Assembly: GCA_027490155.1 (NCBI GenBank)
Contig: JAIXYP010000059.1
Span: forward strand, 1-47,113
Direction of reading: 5' to 3'
DNA from: Cytophagaceae bacterium
GTDB taxonomy: Bacteria > Bacteroidota > Bacteroidia > Cytophagales > Flexibacteraceae
Length of the DNA stretch: 47,113 nt
The notes beneath the pieces were generated by a model that ran no database searches, was not told the origin of the DNA, and worked only from the letters and a program-made list of their open reading frames with translations. Numbering within the stretch: the first letter of the stretch is position 1; each line of letters begins with the position of its first letter. Both the position numbers and the translations under genes were made by a program. Positions 1-8,860 of the stretch are shown here, one piece after another.

Positions 1-1276
1 CACTAACATCCACAGCAACACCCACAGGGTTCAGGAAACGAGCTGCGCTGCCATTGGCATTGGTGGTGCCAGATACGCCTGTCGCTGAGCCTGCAAACAA
101 ACTCACATTGATGCCGTCTGCTGGGCCCGTGAGGGTAACAGAAGCACCGCTACAGATAGCCGTTGAGCCACTGGTTGTCACGGTTGGCGTTGTTAGACCG
201 CAGAAAGATAGTTTCCGGATCGTGTGGCCAGAGCGATCAGCAATCACCAAGTTGCCTGCTCCATCTACGTCTAGCCCATTAGGGCCATTAAGGCTTGATG
301 TCAAGGCTGGGCCGTTAACCGTACTTTGGCTCCTGTTGCCAGCTACAGTCGTGGCAACACCAGCAGGGGTTACTTTCCTGATTAGGTTGTTGCCAAAATC
401 AGCAATAAATAAGTTACCCGCAGCATCAAAAGCTAGGCCAGAAGGTGAGTTAAACGAAGCGCTAGTACCCGTTCCGTCAGCAAAGCCTTGTGTGAAGTTG
501 GTACCTGCAAAGGTGGTGACAACACCAGCCTGCGTTACCTTCAGGATGATCATTCGGGTAGCATGAGTGACATGGATAACTCCATCGGCATTAACCGCAA
601 TCCCGACCAATGGGCCTATTGAACCGCCTGTATTAATTGTAGTTACTACTGCGCTAGGAGTGATCTTCCTGATCAGGCCGTTCTGTTGGTCATTAACATA
701 CAAATTGTTTGACGCATCGATCGTGATCGCATAGGGGCCCCAAAAAGTGGCAGCTGTCCCTGTTCCATCACTAGTTCCGTTAAACCCAAAGGTATTACCA
801 GCAAAAATGGAGGCCGAACCTGATGGTGTTACTTTCCAGATGCGGTTGTAGTCAAACTCGGTTGCAAAAATGTTGCCCGACCCGTCAACGACAAGGTCCG
901 TTACTCCTTGGAAAGCGCCTATGGCTAATGAGGTAACATTTCCGTTAGCATCAATCTTCCGGATCCTGTCGCCACCAGGCACATAGATATTACCCTTTTT
1001 GTCAGACTTGGCCGACAGTGGAGAGGTAAACCTGGCATTAGTGCCGTTTCCGTCTGTCGTGCCTTGTGTGCTACCTGCTATGGTAGATAAGGTAGGCCCT
1101 GTTTGCGCCCAAACATTTGGAAGGGCTAACAGTAAGGTAAGTAATAAGCCGAATATCGGTTTTAAGGCATGGCCCAAGCCAGCAAATAAATCCGGTTGGT
1201 GGGAAGTAGATCTTGGCTTGCCAGGAGGCTGGCCAGTCCTGCTACATTCAGGTCGGTGCAGTAGTACTTGGTACAT
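1..1276 (-). CDS. Secreted NHL-repeat beta-propeller protein (3' end beyond window)
   Basis: The minus frame is open from an ATG at 1276 through the left edge, so the first 425 residues are visible. A hydrophobic segment ending LPNVWA (about residues 38-57) looks like a signal peptide. A TTG codon at 1177 (residue 34) would give a tidier 24-residue signal peptide and may be the real start. Six blocks of the NHL type (G-N-hydrophobic-Y/F-V/I-A-D...N-x-I-R-K-hydrophobic-x-P-x-G) follow near residues 97, 137, 190, 239, 290 and 344, enough for one six-bladed propeller. A short Ig-like stretch with two Cys (about 352-378) comes next, then the start of further NHL-like sequence. Such proteins are exported and probably bind ligands or act at the cell surface; an enzymatic role cannot be seen. 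A T9SS sorting domain would be expected beyond the edge, but that is inference. Confidence 0.8.
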   Translation of the reverse strand, partial: MYQVLLHRPECSRTGQPPGKPRSTSHQPDLFAGLGHALKPIFGLLLTLLLALPNVWAQTGPTLSTIAGSTQGTTDGNGTNARFTSPLSAKSDKKGNIYVPGGDRIRKIDANGNVTSLAIGAFQGVTDLVVDGSGNIFATEFDYNRIWKVTPSGSASIFAGNTFGFNGTSDGTGTAATFWGPYAITIDASNNLYVNDQQNGLIRKITPSAVVTTINTGGSIGPLVGIAVNADGVIHVTHATRMIILKVTQAGVVTTFAGTNFTQGFADGTGTSASFNSPSGLAFDAAGNLFIADFGNNLIRKVTPAGVATTVAGNRSQSTVNGPALTSSLNGPNGLDVDGAGNLVIADRSGHTIRKLSFCGLTTPTVTTSGSTAICSGASVTLTGPADGINVSLFAGSATGVSGTTNANGSAARFLNPVGVAVDVS

Positions 1277-1511
1277 AAATAAAAGAGTTGGAAATCGTGA
1301 TTCCTCGAGCGAGAACTACCAAGCCACCATGGCATGAGTATTTTTACTTATCGAGTGTCACAAACCTAAGGCATAAAATCACCCTTGGTATATGATATAC
1401 TCTCATGAAATTCTCATGATTTTCACCCTAGTGTTACAAGCCCCAATTACAGCGTTTGAATGAAGTTAACCATCTGTAATACAGTAATTTATGTCGATAA
1501 ATATCACACCA

Positions 1512-1535
1512 ATATCATAGTTTACCCTATGATAT
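1512..1535. repeat. Inverted repeat, 9-bp arms
   Basis: ATATCATAG (1512-1520) and CTATGATAT (1527-1535) are perfect inverted copies separated by 6 bp. It lies between a possible promoter (1647-1676) and the NHL gene start, so it would be in the 5' leader. It could be a regulator site or RNA hairpin; no T-run follows on either strand, so it is not a simple terminator. Confidence 0.4.
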
Positions 1536-1646
1536 AAAGATGGGGTGGGTGATAGACTCGGGTGGTAAATCAGCACTTTGGGCTAGGCAAACTTCAGTTG
1601 TCGCGCTGGCCACAGGGCAGATATATGAAATGGGTTTGGGGGACTG

Positions 1647-1676
1647 CAAAGGATGGAAAGTGATGGGCTTTTCCAA
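1647..1676 (-). promoter_or_regulatory. Possible promoter for the NHL protein gene
   Basis: On the minus strand TTG (1676-1674), exactly 19 nt, then ATCCTTTG (1654-1647). This matches the TTG-N19-TAnnTTTG pattern seen in front of the tRNA operons here except for the first two bases of the -7 box. It would leave a leader of about 350 nt before the ATG at 1276. Confidence 0.35.
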
Positions 1677-1789
1677 GTAAATCACAACACCCTAGACCTT
1701 CTGGATTTGCCTAGTGGCACCGCAACTACCCCAAAATACATTTGGTCAAGGGGGCAAGTCAAGCCCAAGGGCTAAATTTGATTGGCCAC

Positions 1790-1816
1790 AAAAAAAGGCA
1801 ACCCTACTGGGCTGCC
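1790..1816 (-). terminator. Rho-independent terminator of the M1 peptidase operon
   Basis: On the minus strand GGCAGCCC-AGTA-GGGTTGCC forms an 8-bp stem (one G-T pair), followed directly by seven T and then GTGG. It lies about 33 bp after the peptidase stop codon. Confidence 0.8.
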
Positions 1817-1848
1817 TTCCTTATCAAAACATCACATGTACTACAGAT

Positions 1849-3747
1849 TTACTTCACCACAGCATCCAAGGTATTGGTAGCCACAAAGTGGTAGTTAGGG
1901 CGGGCGGTCGTGTAGATCTCCCGTGCGAAAGCCATGCCCCATGGCCCTTTGATGATGGCCTTATAGGTCGGGGTCAGGAACTTGCGCCGACCGGTATGCA
2001 CCAAAAAGTTAACCATATTAGCTTTGGCAGGTTCGTAGCCATTAAGCGCCGCTAGGCGATACCAAACGGCCTCGATCTCGGCATTGGTGCTGTTGCTAAA
2101 CCCAAATGATTGATCGAGCAAGACCATGGCTGGCACACCTAGGCTGTCTGGCTGAGCCCGCAAAAATCTGAGCCACTCATGGGTGCTCCAGCTAATGGTG
2201 GCCGTGGTGTCCCAGGCTGCGGTTGTCGAAGTATGATTGCCGATATAGGCATCGACAGCGTCAAAACGCTTGGCCATTGGTTTGGTTAGGGTGCTGGGCA
2301 GACCTGGCTTGTAGATCCAGTCCTCAACACCGAGTTTGGCCAAGGTGGTGCCTTGTGGTTTGCCAAGGTCTTCGTCCAGCGCTTTCAGAAAGTCCTCCGT
2401 CGTGATGCTCTGCAAAGCATAACGCTTAAAGTAAGCCCTCAGGAAGGTATCCCATGCCTTACGCCCTACTTGATCCTCGAGGTGGCGCAGCAAGAAGTAG
2501 CCCTTCTCGTATGCAATATCATTCATGCCATCGTCGGGGTTGACACCCTTGAGGTCGAGATGCAGGCAGGTATTCGGGTGCTCAGGGCCAATCTCTTGTA
2601 CGGTCTCCCCCAAATCCTGATAACCCAACACAGCCAGCATATCGGCATAGTCCTTACCTTCGATTGCTTCCATGATGCGGCGTTCGAAATAGACCGTGAA
2701 ACCCTCGTTGAGCCAAAAATCATCCCAAGTAGCGTTGGTAACGGTGTTGCCGCTCCAGCTATGGGCAAGCTCATGGGCAACTAAGCTCACCAATGATTGA
2801 TCACCTGCTAAGATGGTAGGGGTAGCAAAGGTCAAGCACGGGTTCTCCATCCCACCAAAGGGGAAGCTAGCTGGCAAAACCAAAACATCATACCGACCCC
2901 AGATATAGGGCCCATAAAGCTGCTCGGCTGCGTTGACCATTTTGCGCATTTGGCCGAACTCCGCAAAGGCTTTGTCCAGCACGTTTGGCTCGGCATAGAC
3001 TCCCGTTACCTCGTCATAAGGACGAAATGCCAACTGCCCAACACTCAAGGCAATCAAGTAAGGTGCCACAGCAAGCGGCATCCTGAACTGATAATGTCCA
3101 TCTGCCGCAACCGCAGTCGGGTTCCCGTGGGCCGACATCAAGGCCATATAGCCTGGCGGGGTCTGGATATTAGCATCATAGCTGATACGGACACCCGGGC
3201 TGTCTTGGCACGGGATCCAGCTGCGGGTCAAAATAGCTTCCCCCTGAGTGAACAAGAAAGGATGCGTTTTGCCAGCGGTCTGCTCGGCAGTTAGCCACTG
3301 GACCGCCTCACTTCCTTTGGTTGTCCGATAGGTGATCTTGACGCTATCCGTTTCGCCCGTCACAACGATGGCCATTGGCTGCCCATGGTGTGGGACGTCT
3401 GGTAGCAAAGACCATTTGGTCGGTTTGCCATCAGCTTCCACCGCCTCGATCTCCAATGCCTTGGTGTCTAGCCACAAGGTATCAGCATCAGGATCATTGT
3501 GTTTCAGCTGAAGTGTAACAGTCCCAGCCAATATTGATTGCTCAAAATCCACCCCTAAGTTGAGGCTTAGGTGGGTTACCGCAATTTGGTTTGGCTTGGC
3601 GGCGCTATGCAGATCGGCCATGGTGGTCTTGGCAGTTGGTTGGTGGGACGACAAAAAATCAGAACGTTGGCAACCTGCCAGCAAGACCGCAAGGCCTAGC
3701 ATGAGTTGCCTAGCGGCATTATATAATCGGAAGTGGGGTGAGGTCAT
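1849..3747 (-). CDS. M1-family zinc aminopeptidase, LTA4 hydrolase-like, lipoprotein
   Basis: 632 residues. The N-terminus has a lipoprotein signal ending L-A-G-C with Cys26, so the enzyme is probably anchored in a membrane and faces the periplasm or outside. An M1 N-terminal beta domain precedes the catalytic domain. The exopeptidase motif GGMEN is at 298-302 (Glu301), the form used by leukotriene-A4-hydrolase-like members instead of GAMEN. The zinc site is HELAH at 325-329 with the third ligand Glu348 in WLNEG, the expected 18-residue spacing. The C-terminal ~120 residues look like the helical LTA4H C-terminal domain. Family role: removal of N-terminal amino acids from peptides; epoxide hydrolase activity cannot be judged. 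It starts 40 bp after fabD on the same strand and probably shares its transcript. Full length, no defects seen. Confidence 0.9.
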   Translation of the reverse strand: MTSPHFRLYNAARQLMLGLAVLLAGCQRSDFLSSHQPTAKTTMADLHSAAKPNQIAVTHLSLNLGVDFEQSILAGTVTLQLKHNDPDADTLWLDTKALEIEAVEADGKPTKWSLLPDVPHHGQPMAIVVTGETDSVKITYRTTKGSEAVQWLTAEQTAGKTHPFLFTQGEAILTRSWIPCQDSPGVRISYDANIQTPPGYMALMSAHGNPTAVAADGHYQFRMPLAVAPYLIALSVGQLAFRPYDEVTGVYAEPNVLDKAFAEFGQMRKMVNAAEQLYGPYIWGRYDVLVLPASFPFGGMENPCLTFATPTILAGDQSLVSLVAHELAHSWSGNTVTNATWDDFWLNEGFTVYFERRIMEAIEGKDYADMLAVLGYQDLGETVQEIGPEHPNTCLHLDLKGVNPDDGMNDIAYEKGYFLLRHLEDQVGRKAWDTFLRAYFKRYALQSITTEDFLKALDEDLGKPQGTTLAKLGVEDWIYKPGLPSTLTKPMAKRFDAVDAYIGNHTSTTAAWDTTATISWSTHEWLRFLRAQPDSLGVPAMVLLDQSFGFSNSTNAEIEAVWYRLAALNGYEPAKANMVNFLVHTGRRKFLTPTYKAIIKGPWGMAFAREIYTTARPNYHFVATNTLDAVVK

Positions 3748-3787
3748 CTCAAAGGATCAAAAGGGCGAACAGACAATAATTGAGTGC

Positions 3788-4663
3788 CTAAGCTGCCGAT
3801 GTGATGGCCTCTTTGATGGTTTTCTTGACCAGCCCTTGCAGGACATTGCCAGGACCGCATTCGACGAACTCGGTTACGCCCATCTCGCCCATCGTCAGAA
3901 CGGATTGGGTCCAGCGGACAGGGGCGGTGAGCTGCGCAATCAGGTTGGCCTTAATTGTTGGGATATCGGTTTCGGCCTTGGCGTTGACATTCTGGACGAT
4001 GGGGCAGATCGGGGCAGCAAATGTGGTGGCCTCGATCGCAGCCGCAAGCTGAGTGCGGGCTGGCTCCATCAAAGGTGAGTGGAAGGCCCCGCCTACTTGC
4101 AGCATCAGCGCACGTTTGGCACCTGCTGCTTTTAAGGCAACACAGGCCGCCTCCACCCCTGGTACCGAGCCAGAGATCACGAGTTGGCCAGGGCAGTTGT
4201 AGTTGGCCGGGACGACCACCCCTTCGGTAATCGTGGCACAGACTTCTTCTACAACGCTATCCTCAAGACCTAGGACAGCAGCCATCGTGCTTGGCTGGGC
4301 CTCGCAAGCGGCCTGCATGGCGTTAGCCCGTTGCTGGACTAGACGCAAACCATCCGCAAAGGACAGTGCACCCGCTGCCACCAAGGCACTAAACTCGCCC
4401 AACGAGTGGCCTGCAACTACACTAGGGGCGAAATCCTGTGCCAACTTGGCCTTGATCACCGAGTGGACAAAGATGGCTGGCTGGGTGACATTGGTCTGGC
4501 GTAGGTCCTCGTCCGTACCGGTGAACATAATGGTGCTGAGCGAAAAGCCCAAAACCGCATCTGCTTCTTCGAACAGGGCTTTGGCGACGGGGCTGGCATC
4601 GTAGAGGTCTTTGCCCATGCCTACAAACTGGGCACCTTGGCCGGGGAATATATATGCTTTCAT
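3788..4663 (-). CDS. fabD: Malonyl-CoA:ACP transacylase
   Basis: Transfers malonyl from CoA to acyl carrier protein for fatty acid synthesis in the cytoplasm. Starting at the ATG at 4663 gives 291 residues, the usual FabD size, beginning MKAYIFPGQGAQ. The frame is open further up, but the extra 48 residues do not look like FabD. The GQGAQ motif is near residue 9, the nucleophile is Ser87 in GHSLGE, and the partner His195 lies in FHSPL. No other fatty acid synthesis gene is nearby; the next gene on the strand is the M1 peptidase lipoprotein, 40 bp away, probably co-transcribed. Confidence 0.93.
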   Translation of the reverse strand: MKAYIFPGQGAQFVGMGKDLYDASPVAKALFEEADAVLGFSLSTIMFTGTDEDLRQTNVTQPAIFVHSVIKAKLAQDFAPSVVAGHSLGEFSALVAAGALSFADGLRLVQQRANAMQAACEAQPSTMAAVLGLEDSVVEEVCATITEGVVVPANYNCPGQLVISGSVPGVEAACVALKAAGAKRALMLQVGGAFHSPLMEPARTQLAAAIEATTFAAPICPIVQNVNAKAETDIPTIKANLIAQLTAPVRWTQSVLTMGEMGVTEFVECGPGNVLQGLVKKTIKEAITSAA

Positions 4664-5097
4664 TTTGATTGCTAAGGTGGTTAAGGGATCAAGTTTGCCT
4701 TGGAGTCTTCCGCCCAATGCTGATCGGCCCGCAAGTACCTGATTTATTGGCAGAGGGGCAATAGTTGTCTTGGAAGTAGCTTTAAGGTTAGGCTGCTTAG
4801 CTGACAATATTGGAGGGACTTAATGTTTGTTTTTGCCGACTTTATCTGTCTTTATGGACTATAAGGTTGCGAAATTTCGACTTTATTGGACCAGCGAGAG
4901 ATAGATTTCCTATTAAGGCTTTAACCTAAACACCCTCCTTTCCCCCAAAGTGCAATCCTGACACAGGATAGCCGCTAAGCCAGCATCAAACCAATGAAAT
5001 TGGGCAGCAGAACACCCAGAACACAAATTATTCGGCCAACAATCCTGCAAATCCGTTATTTTAGTACCCTTAACCCTTAGTAAATCCTTTTGCAGCT
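4664..5097. other. Divergent intergenic region, no gene seen
   Basis: Separates fabD (minus) from the T9SS protein (plus), so it should hold both promoters. I see no clear TAnnTTTG box for either. A short palindrome CGAAATTTCG sits at 4870-4879. The open frame upstream of the fabD ATG is not convincing coding sequence. Confidence 0.4.
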
Positions 5098-5961
5098 ATG
5101 TTTTTACGTTTTACACGCCTATTTGCCCTCCTGACCTTGACCATCGGTTGGTCCGCAGTGATGGCCCAAGACACCGTCCGGATCACCTATGGCCGGATGA
5201 CCTCTGCCCTTTCGCCAATCCAGTTCCAGAGCGGAAACAGTGTTAATGAGGTACTATACCTATCGACCGAGGTCGGCAGGTCTGGTCTGATCACAGATGT
5301 CGCACTCGATAAAATGGATGGGCCTACCACTACCATCCTGGATGGCGTCATTATCCGGATGCGGCACTCGACCCTCAGCACCCTTGTGACTGATCTATAC
5401 GACACTGCTGGTTATACCACCGTCTTTAGGGGTACCCTCAACAACTCTACCACCTTAGGGTGGCTGACTATTGCGCTTAGCCAGAACTTTGCCTACAACG
5501 GCATCGACAATCTGCTCATTATGTTCGAGCGAAGAAACGGCACACCATATACACTGGCAGAAACCAGTCGCTTTGGCTATAACACCAATAGCCCGAACCG
5601 GAATCGGCGCATTAACTTCCAGCTTGTTCCGCCAATTGTTGGGACTAGTAACCTCACCAGCACCGACGTACAGCCTAATGTTGCTCTCGTTATGCAAGGC
5701 ACTACCTCTAGCCCTGCCTTGCTTGGTAGTGCCCTTATGATGTACCCTAACCCAGCCAAAGGTGAAGTTTGGCTCAAGCTCGGCAATAGCGAGGACATCA
5801 CCCAAGCACAGGTTTATAACGCCAATGGCCAGATCGTCAAGACCCTAACACTCAGCAGCCAAACCCAACGTTTTGATATCAGCGACCTTGCTGCTGGCAT
5901 TTACCATATCCAGCTCAGTCATCAGGGGCAGGCCTATAGTAAACGCTTGGTTATCAACTAA
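5098..5961 (+). CDS. Secreted protein with T9SS C-terminal sorting domain
   Basis: 287 residues. A signal peptide covers about residues 1-23, with cleavage likely after AVMA before QDT. The middle (about 25-205) is a single beta-rich domain. Its layout resembles unnamed beta-sandwich modules common in secreted Bacteroidota proteins, with a '..LY.STEVG...I..VAL..' start and a hydrophobic strand reading LTIALSQNFAYNGIDNLL. From Tyr216 (YPNP at 216-219) to the end is a type A T9SS sorting domain with the characteristic strand D-I-S-D-L-A-A-G-I-Y and a basic C-terminus KRLVIN. The Por machinery should export it across the outer membrane and attach or release it. The specific function is unknown. 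It is followed by a strong terminator and appears to be monocistronic. Confidence 0.85.
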   Translation: MFLRFTRLFALLTLTIGWSAVMAQDTVRITYGRMTSALSPIQFQSGNSVNEVLYLSTEVGRSGLITDVALDKMDGPTTTILDGVIIRMRHSTLSTLVTDLYDTAGYTTVFRGTLNNSTTLGWLTIALSQNFAYNGIDNLLIMFERRNGTPYTLAETSRFGYNTNSPNRNRRINFQLVPPIVGTSNLTSTDVQPNVALVMQGTTSSPALLGSALMMYPNPAKGEVWLKLGNSEDITQAQVYNANGQIVKTLTLSSQTQRFDISDLAAGIYHIQLSHQGQAYSKRLVIN

Positions 5962-6036
5962 GCCCGACTGGCCAAGCCGCCTTTGTAGGACGACAATTGA
6001 GTGTTCTCTAGTCAAAGACCACTAAATATACACTAT

Positions 6037-6073
6037 CGAACGCAAGACCTAGGTCTTGCGTTCGGCATTTTTA
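6037..6073 (+). terminator. Rho-independent terminator after the T9SS protein gene
   Basis: A perfect 28-nt palindrome at 6037-6064 (arms CGAACGCAAGACC and its complement around a central TA), followed by GCATTTTTA. It lies 76 bp after the stop codon. Confidence 0.8.
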
Positions 6074-6224
6074 AGCGATACAGTCCTTGGCTAAATCCCA
6101 GATCAAGACGGTCGTGGTTTGTAAATCTGTTTGGTTTTGTACTTACTTTCGGCCACCGAACCAGCTAACTAGTTGGTCAAGAGACAAACACACGCTTTAG
6201 GAACATCATCGCCCCGATCTGACC

Positions 6225-8177
6225 ATGCACCGTCGCCGATTTATCAGCACAGCCTCCACTAGCCTTGCCGGACTAGTAGCCATGTCAACCCTTTCTGCCG
6301 AGGCGTCAAGGCTGTTGGCTGGGCCCGTCCTTCATGACCTTGTCATCGTTGGGGCAACCCCTGCAGGGATCATGGCAGCCATCGCTGCGGCAAGGGCAGG
6401 GCTAAAACAGATTGTTTTGCTAGAGCGGACTGCACATATAGGTGGCCTGCCTGCCAATGGCCTTGGTGCTACCGACATCGCGACCAAAGGCGGTACTGGT
6501 GGCCTTTTTATGGAGTTTGTCAACAACATCTTGGCCTATTATACCGAGACTTATGGAGCAGATAGTCCACAAGTGAAGGACTGTACCAATGGTTACCATT
6601 TCGAGCCCTCGGTAGCAGAAAAGGTACTGCACAAAATGCTGGAGCCACATAAGCAGCATATCCAGATCAGGCTACACCAGCAATTAGAAACCTGCAAACT
6701 AGATAGGGCCAAAACCAAGATCCTGAGCATCGAAGTGCAGGATATCAGCAAAGGCCGTATCGACAAAACCCCTAAGACCACATCCCTTGCTGCCAAGCAG
6801 TTCATCGACGCAACGTACGAAGGTGACCTATTGGCCCTCGCTGGTGTGCCGTTTGACCTAGGACGTGAGCCACAGTCCCTCTATAATGAGCCGGGCGCAG
6901 GGGTGATTTACAAATATTGGGGCGGACCCGAAGGCCCAGGTAGCACCCATGCTGGTGATAAAGCCATCCAAGCCTATAACTACCGCATGTGCCTTACCGA
7001 TGACCCCGAGCAGCGGGTCTCGATTGGCAAACCGGCTACTTATAATAGGGCCGAATACGTCAGCCTTATCGACGACCTACATACAGGGCGCTTCACAGGG
7101 GTTGAGATGATGAAGGTCACGCCCGAAATGCTGGCCGAAAACAAACTAAAGTCCCTACAAGGACAAGAGGCAACCCTGCCAGGGCTACCACGTGGGCTGC
7201 GTCGTCTGCTGAACCCGGTCAAACTACCTAACGGCAAAACCGACAGCAACAACCAACACTGGGCCTTCATCAGCAGCGATCTGCCAGAAGAAAACTGGCC
7301 CTACCCTACCGCTAGTTGGGCCTGGCGTGACAAATTTGCTGAGCGCCTGCGTGACTATACCCTTGGGCTTATCTACTTCGCCCAGCAGGACCCTGAGGTA
7401 CCAGCCTGGTATCGGGACCAGATCAAACAATGGGGCCTTGCCAAAACCGAGTATACCGACAACAATAACTTCCCTCGTCAGGTCTATGTCCGCGAAGGCC
7501 GCCGAATGCAGGGTATGTACCAGTTCCGTGCCCAAGATGCCCTTTCGCCCCGCTACCCCGACGACAAGGAATCACGACCAAAAGTCCACCTCAATAGCAT
7601 CACGGCCAGCCATTATGCGCTTGACAGCCATGCATGCTATAAACGCAAAGAAGGACAAGTCCACCTGGATGGATTCTTGAGCTTTCATACCAAACCCTAT
7701 ACCGTTCCAGTTGGTGTCATGCTGCCAAAGACGGTCCGAAACCTAGTGGTACCAGTAGCAGTTAGCGGCACACATATTGGCTTTAGCACCCTCCGGATGG
7801 AGCCCTGCTGGATGGCATTGGGCCAAGCAGCTGGCCTGATTGCAGCGGCAGCCATTACCGAGCGGCGCAACGTGCAGGACTATAATGACAAGACCCAGAT
7901 CAAACGCATCCAGCAAGACCTAGTCCAGGCGGGTGCTGTTTTGGCCTATTTTCAGGATGTCCCTCCGAGCCACCCAGTACACGAGGCATTGCAGATGCTG
8001 ACCGTTGCAGGTCTTTCGGTCGGTTGGGAGTTTAAGCCTAATGACGTTATGTCACCAGACATCCTACGCAGCTGGATCGATCAGCTAAGGTCTGCTGGCA
8101 CTGCCTTTGAGTTTACCGAGCGAACTTTCGAGAACAGAAGTCAGGCTGCAATGGCCCTTTACGAAGCCATCAAGTGA
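6225..8177 (+). CDS. Secreted FAD-dependent oxidoreductase (FAD_oxidored type)
   Basis: 650 residues. The N-terminus MHRRRFIST followed by a hydrophobic stretch looks like a twin-arginine signal, as expected for a protein exported with its flavin bound. The dinucleotide-binding motif is VIVGATPAGIMAA (about 40-52), with a GATPAG variant of GxGxxG, followed by an acidic strand end (LLER, 69-72). The C-terminal part contains GTHIGFSTLRMEPCWMALGQAAG, the closing FAD-binding segment of this family (about 507-529). Family members oxidise unknown substrates, often in polysaccharide-use contexts; the substrate here cannot be inferred. It lies between two independent transcription units. Confidence 0.82.
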   Translation: MHRRRFISTASTSLAGLVAMSTLSAEASRLLAGPVLHDLVIVGATPAGIMAAIAAARAGLKQIVLLERTAHIGGLPANGLGATDIATKGGTGGLFMEFVNNILAYYTETYGADSPQVKDCTNGYHFEPSVAEKVLHKMLEPHKQHIQIRLHQQLETCKLDRAKTKILSIEVQDISKGRIDKTPKTTSLAAKQFIDATYEGDLLALAGVPFDLGREPQSLYNEPGAGVIYKYWGGPEGPGSTHAGDKAIQAYNYRMCLTDDPEQRVSIGKPATYNRAEYVSLIDDLHTGRFTGVEMMKVTPEMLAENKLKSLQGQEATLPGLPRGLRRLLNPVKLPNGKTDSNNQHWAFISSDLPEENWPYPTASWAWRDKFAERLRDYTLGLIYFAQQDPEVPAWYRDQIKQWGLAKTEYTDNNNFPRQVYVREGRRMQGMYQFRAQDALSPRYPDDKESRPKVHLNSITASHYALDSHACYKRKEGQVHLDGFLSFHTKPYTVPVGVMLPKTVRNLVVPVAVSGTHIGFSTLRMEPCWMALGQAAGLIAAAAITERRNVQDYNDKTQIKRIQQDLVQAGAVLAYFQDVPPSHPVHEALQMLTVAGLSVGWEFKPNDVMSPDILRSWIDQLRSAGTAFEFTERTFENRSQAAMALYEAIK

Positions 8178-8268
8178 CGACGAAATACCGGCAACAAGGC
8201 CAACCGAAAGCGGCACGAACCTAAGGCCTCAAAAAAACCAATCCTCTCAGACTTTTTTTTACCAGTTG

Positions 8269-8298
8269 TTGGTTAAGATAAAAAAAGACCTACCTTTG
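8269..8298 (+). promoter_or_regulatory. Promoter of the tRNA-Tyr/Gly/Thr-tuf operon
   Basis: TTG (8269-8271), 19 nt, then TACCTTTG (8291-8298), a full match to the Bacteroidota sigma-A consensus. Transcription would start near 8305, about 105 nt before tRNA-Tyr. A run of eight T at 8253-8260 just upstream may end the preceding gene's transcript, but no good stem was found. Confidence 0.8.
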
Positions 8299-8410
8299 CA
8301 GTCCGATTGTCAATATCAGCTGAACAAGGCTCTCAAAAGCAAGAATAGCAGACGTGAAACAAGTGGTAACTAACCCAAAACGTAGGGTGGTTAATTGACG
8401 TATTGACCAT

Positions 8411-8493
8411 GGGGGCATTCCAGAGCGGCCAAATGGGACAGACTGTAAATCTGTTGATGTATATCTTCGGAGGTTCGAATCCTCCTGCCCCCA
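8411..8493 (+). tRNA. tRNA-Tyr (anticodon GTA)
   Basis: 83-nt class II tRNA with a long variable arm. Acceptor GGGGGCA pairs with TGCCCCC, discriminator A. The anticodon loop CTGTAAA sits in a CAGA/TCTG stem, and the T-arm carries GGTTCGAATCC. CCA is not encoded. First gene of the tRNA-tuf operon. Confidence 0.97.
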
Positions 8494-8551
8494 CCCCAAC
8501 AATACGACCAAGATCCGCAAATCTCGGGAGTAGAGGTGGTTATAGTAAAAA

Positions 8552-8624
8552 GCGGGAGTAGCTCAGTTGGTAGAGCGACAGCCTTCCAAGCTGTAGGTCG
8601 CGGGTTCGAGCCTCGTCTCCCGCT
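8552..8624 (+). tRNA. tRNA-Gly (anticodon TCC)
   Basis: 73 nt. Acceptor GCGGGAG/CTCCCGC, discriminator T as usual for Gly. Anticodon stem ACAGC/GCTGT with loop CTTCCAA, giving TCC. T-arm GGGTTCGAGCC. CCA is not encoded. Confidence 0.97.
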
Positions 8625-8659
8625 CTAGCTTTTTTTTAGTGAAGCTAGGGTGCCGAAGC

Positions 8660-8687
8660 CGTACTTGTCCTGACAAGTACGTATTTT
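8660..8687 (+). other. Strong hairpin between tRNA-Gly and tRNA-Thr
   Basis: CGTACTTGT (8660-8668) and ACAAGTACG (8673-8681) form a perfect 9-bp stem with a 4-nt loop, followed by TATTTT. A second weaker stem, CTAGCTT/AAGCTAG (8625-8631 and 8642-8648), directly follows tRNA-Gly. These may be RNA-processing signals or a partial attenuator reducing read-through into tRNA-Thr and tuf. Confidence 0.5.
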
Positions 8688-8710
8688 GCGCCCGCATTGC
8701 AGTATAATAA

Positions 8711-8782
<72 letters not shown>

Positions 8783-8860
8783 CGAGAATAAGTGGTCTAT
8801 GGCTTCATGCCATTATGCCCACCTTCTTAACCATATAACCTTTCAATTGAAATAGCTAAC

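Larger units (their letters stand above)
1277..1848. other. Intergenic region, AT-rich, no gene seen
   Basis: No convincing coding frame on either strand. It holds an odd palindrome (GTATAT-G-ATATAC, 1388-1400), an inverted repeat at 1512-1535, a possible minus-strand promoter at 1647-1676 and a minus-strand terminator at 1790-1816. The middle (about 1330-1560) is clearly more AT-rich than the flanking genes. Confidence 0.5.

Noticed and set aside
54-1337. Plus-strand open frames opposite the NHL gene (54-566 and 999-1337)
   Set aside because: They are shadows of the minus-strand frame, which has clear NHL repeats and a signal peptide; the plus translations are low-complexity A/V/P/S without any family resemblance.
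4664-4807. Longer fabD beginning at 4807
   Set aside because: The extra 48 residues do not resemble FabD; the family N-terminus MKAYIFPGQGAQ starts exactly at the ATG at 4663.
8107-8520. Small open frames around the tRNA operon promoter and antisense to tRNA-Tyr
   Set aside because: One overlaps the end of the FAD oxidoreductase in another frame and the promoter; the other reads through tRNA-Tyr. Neither shows family features.
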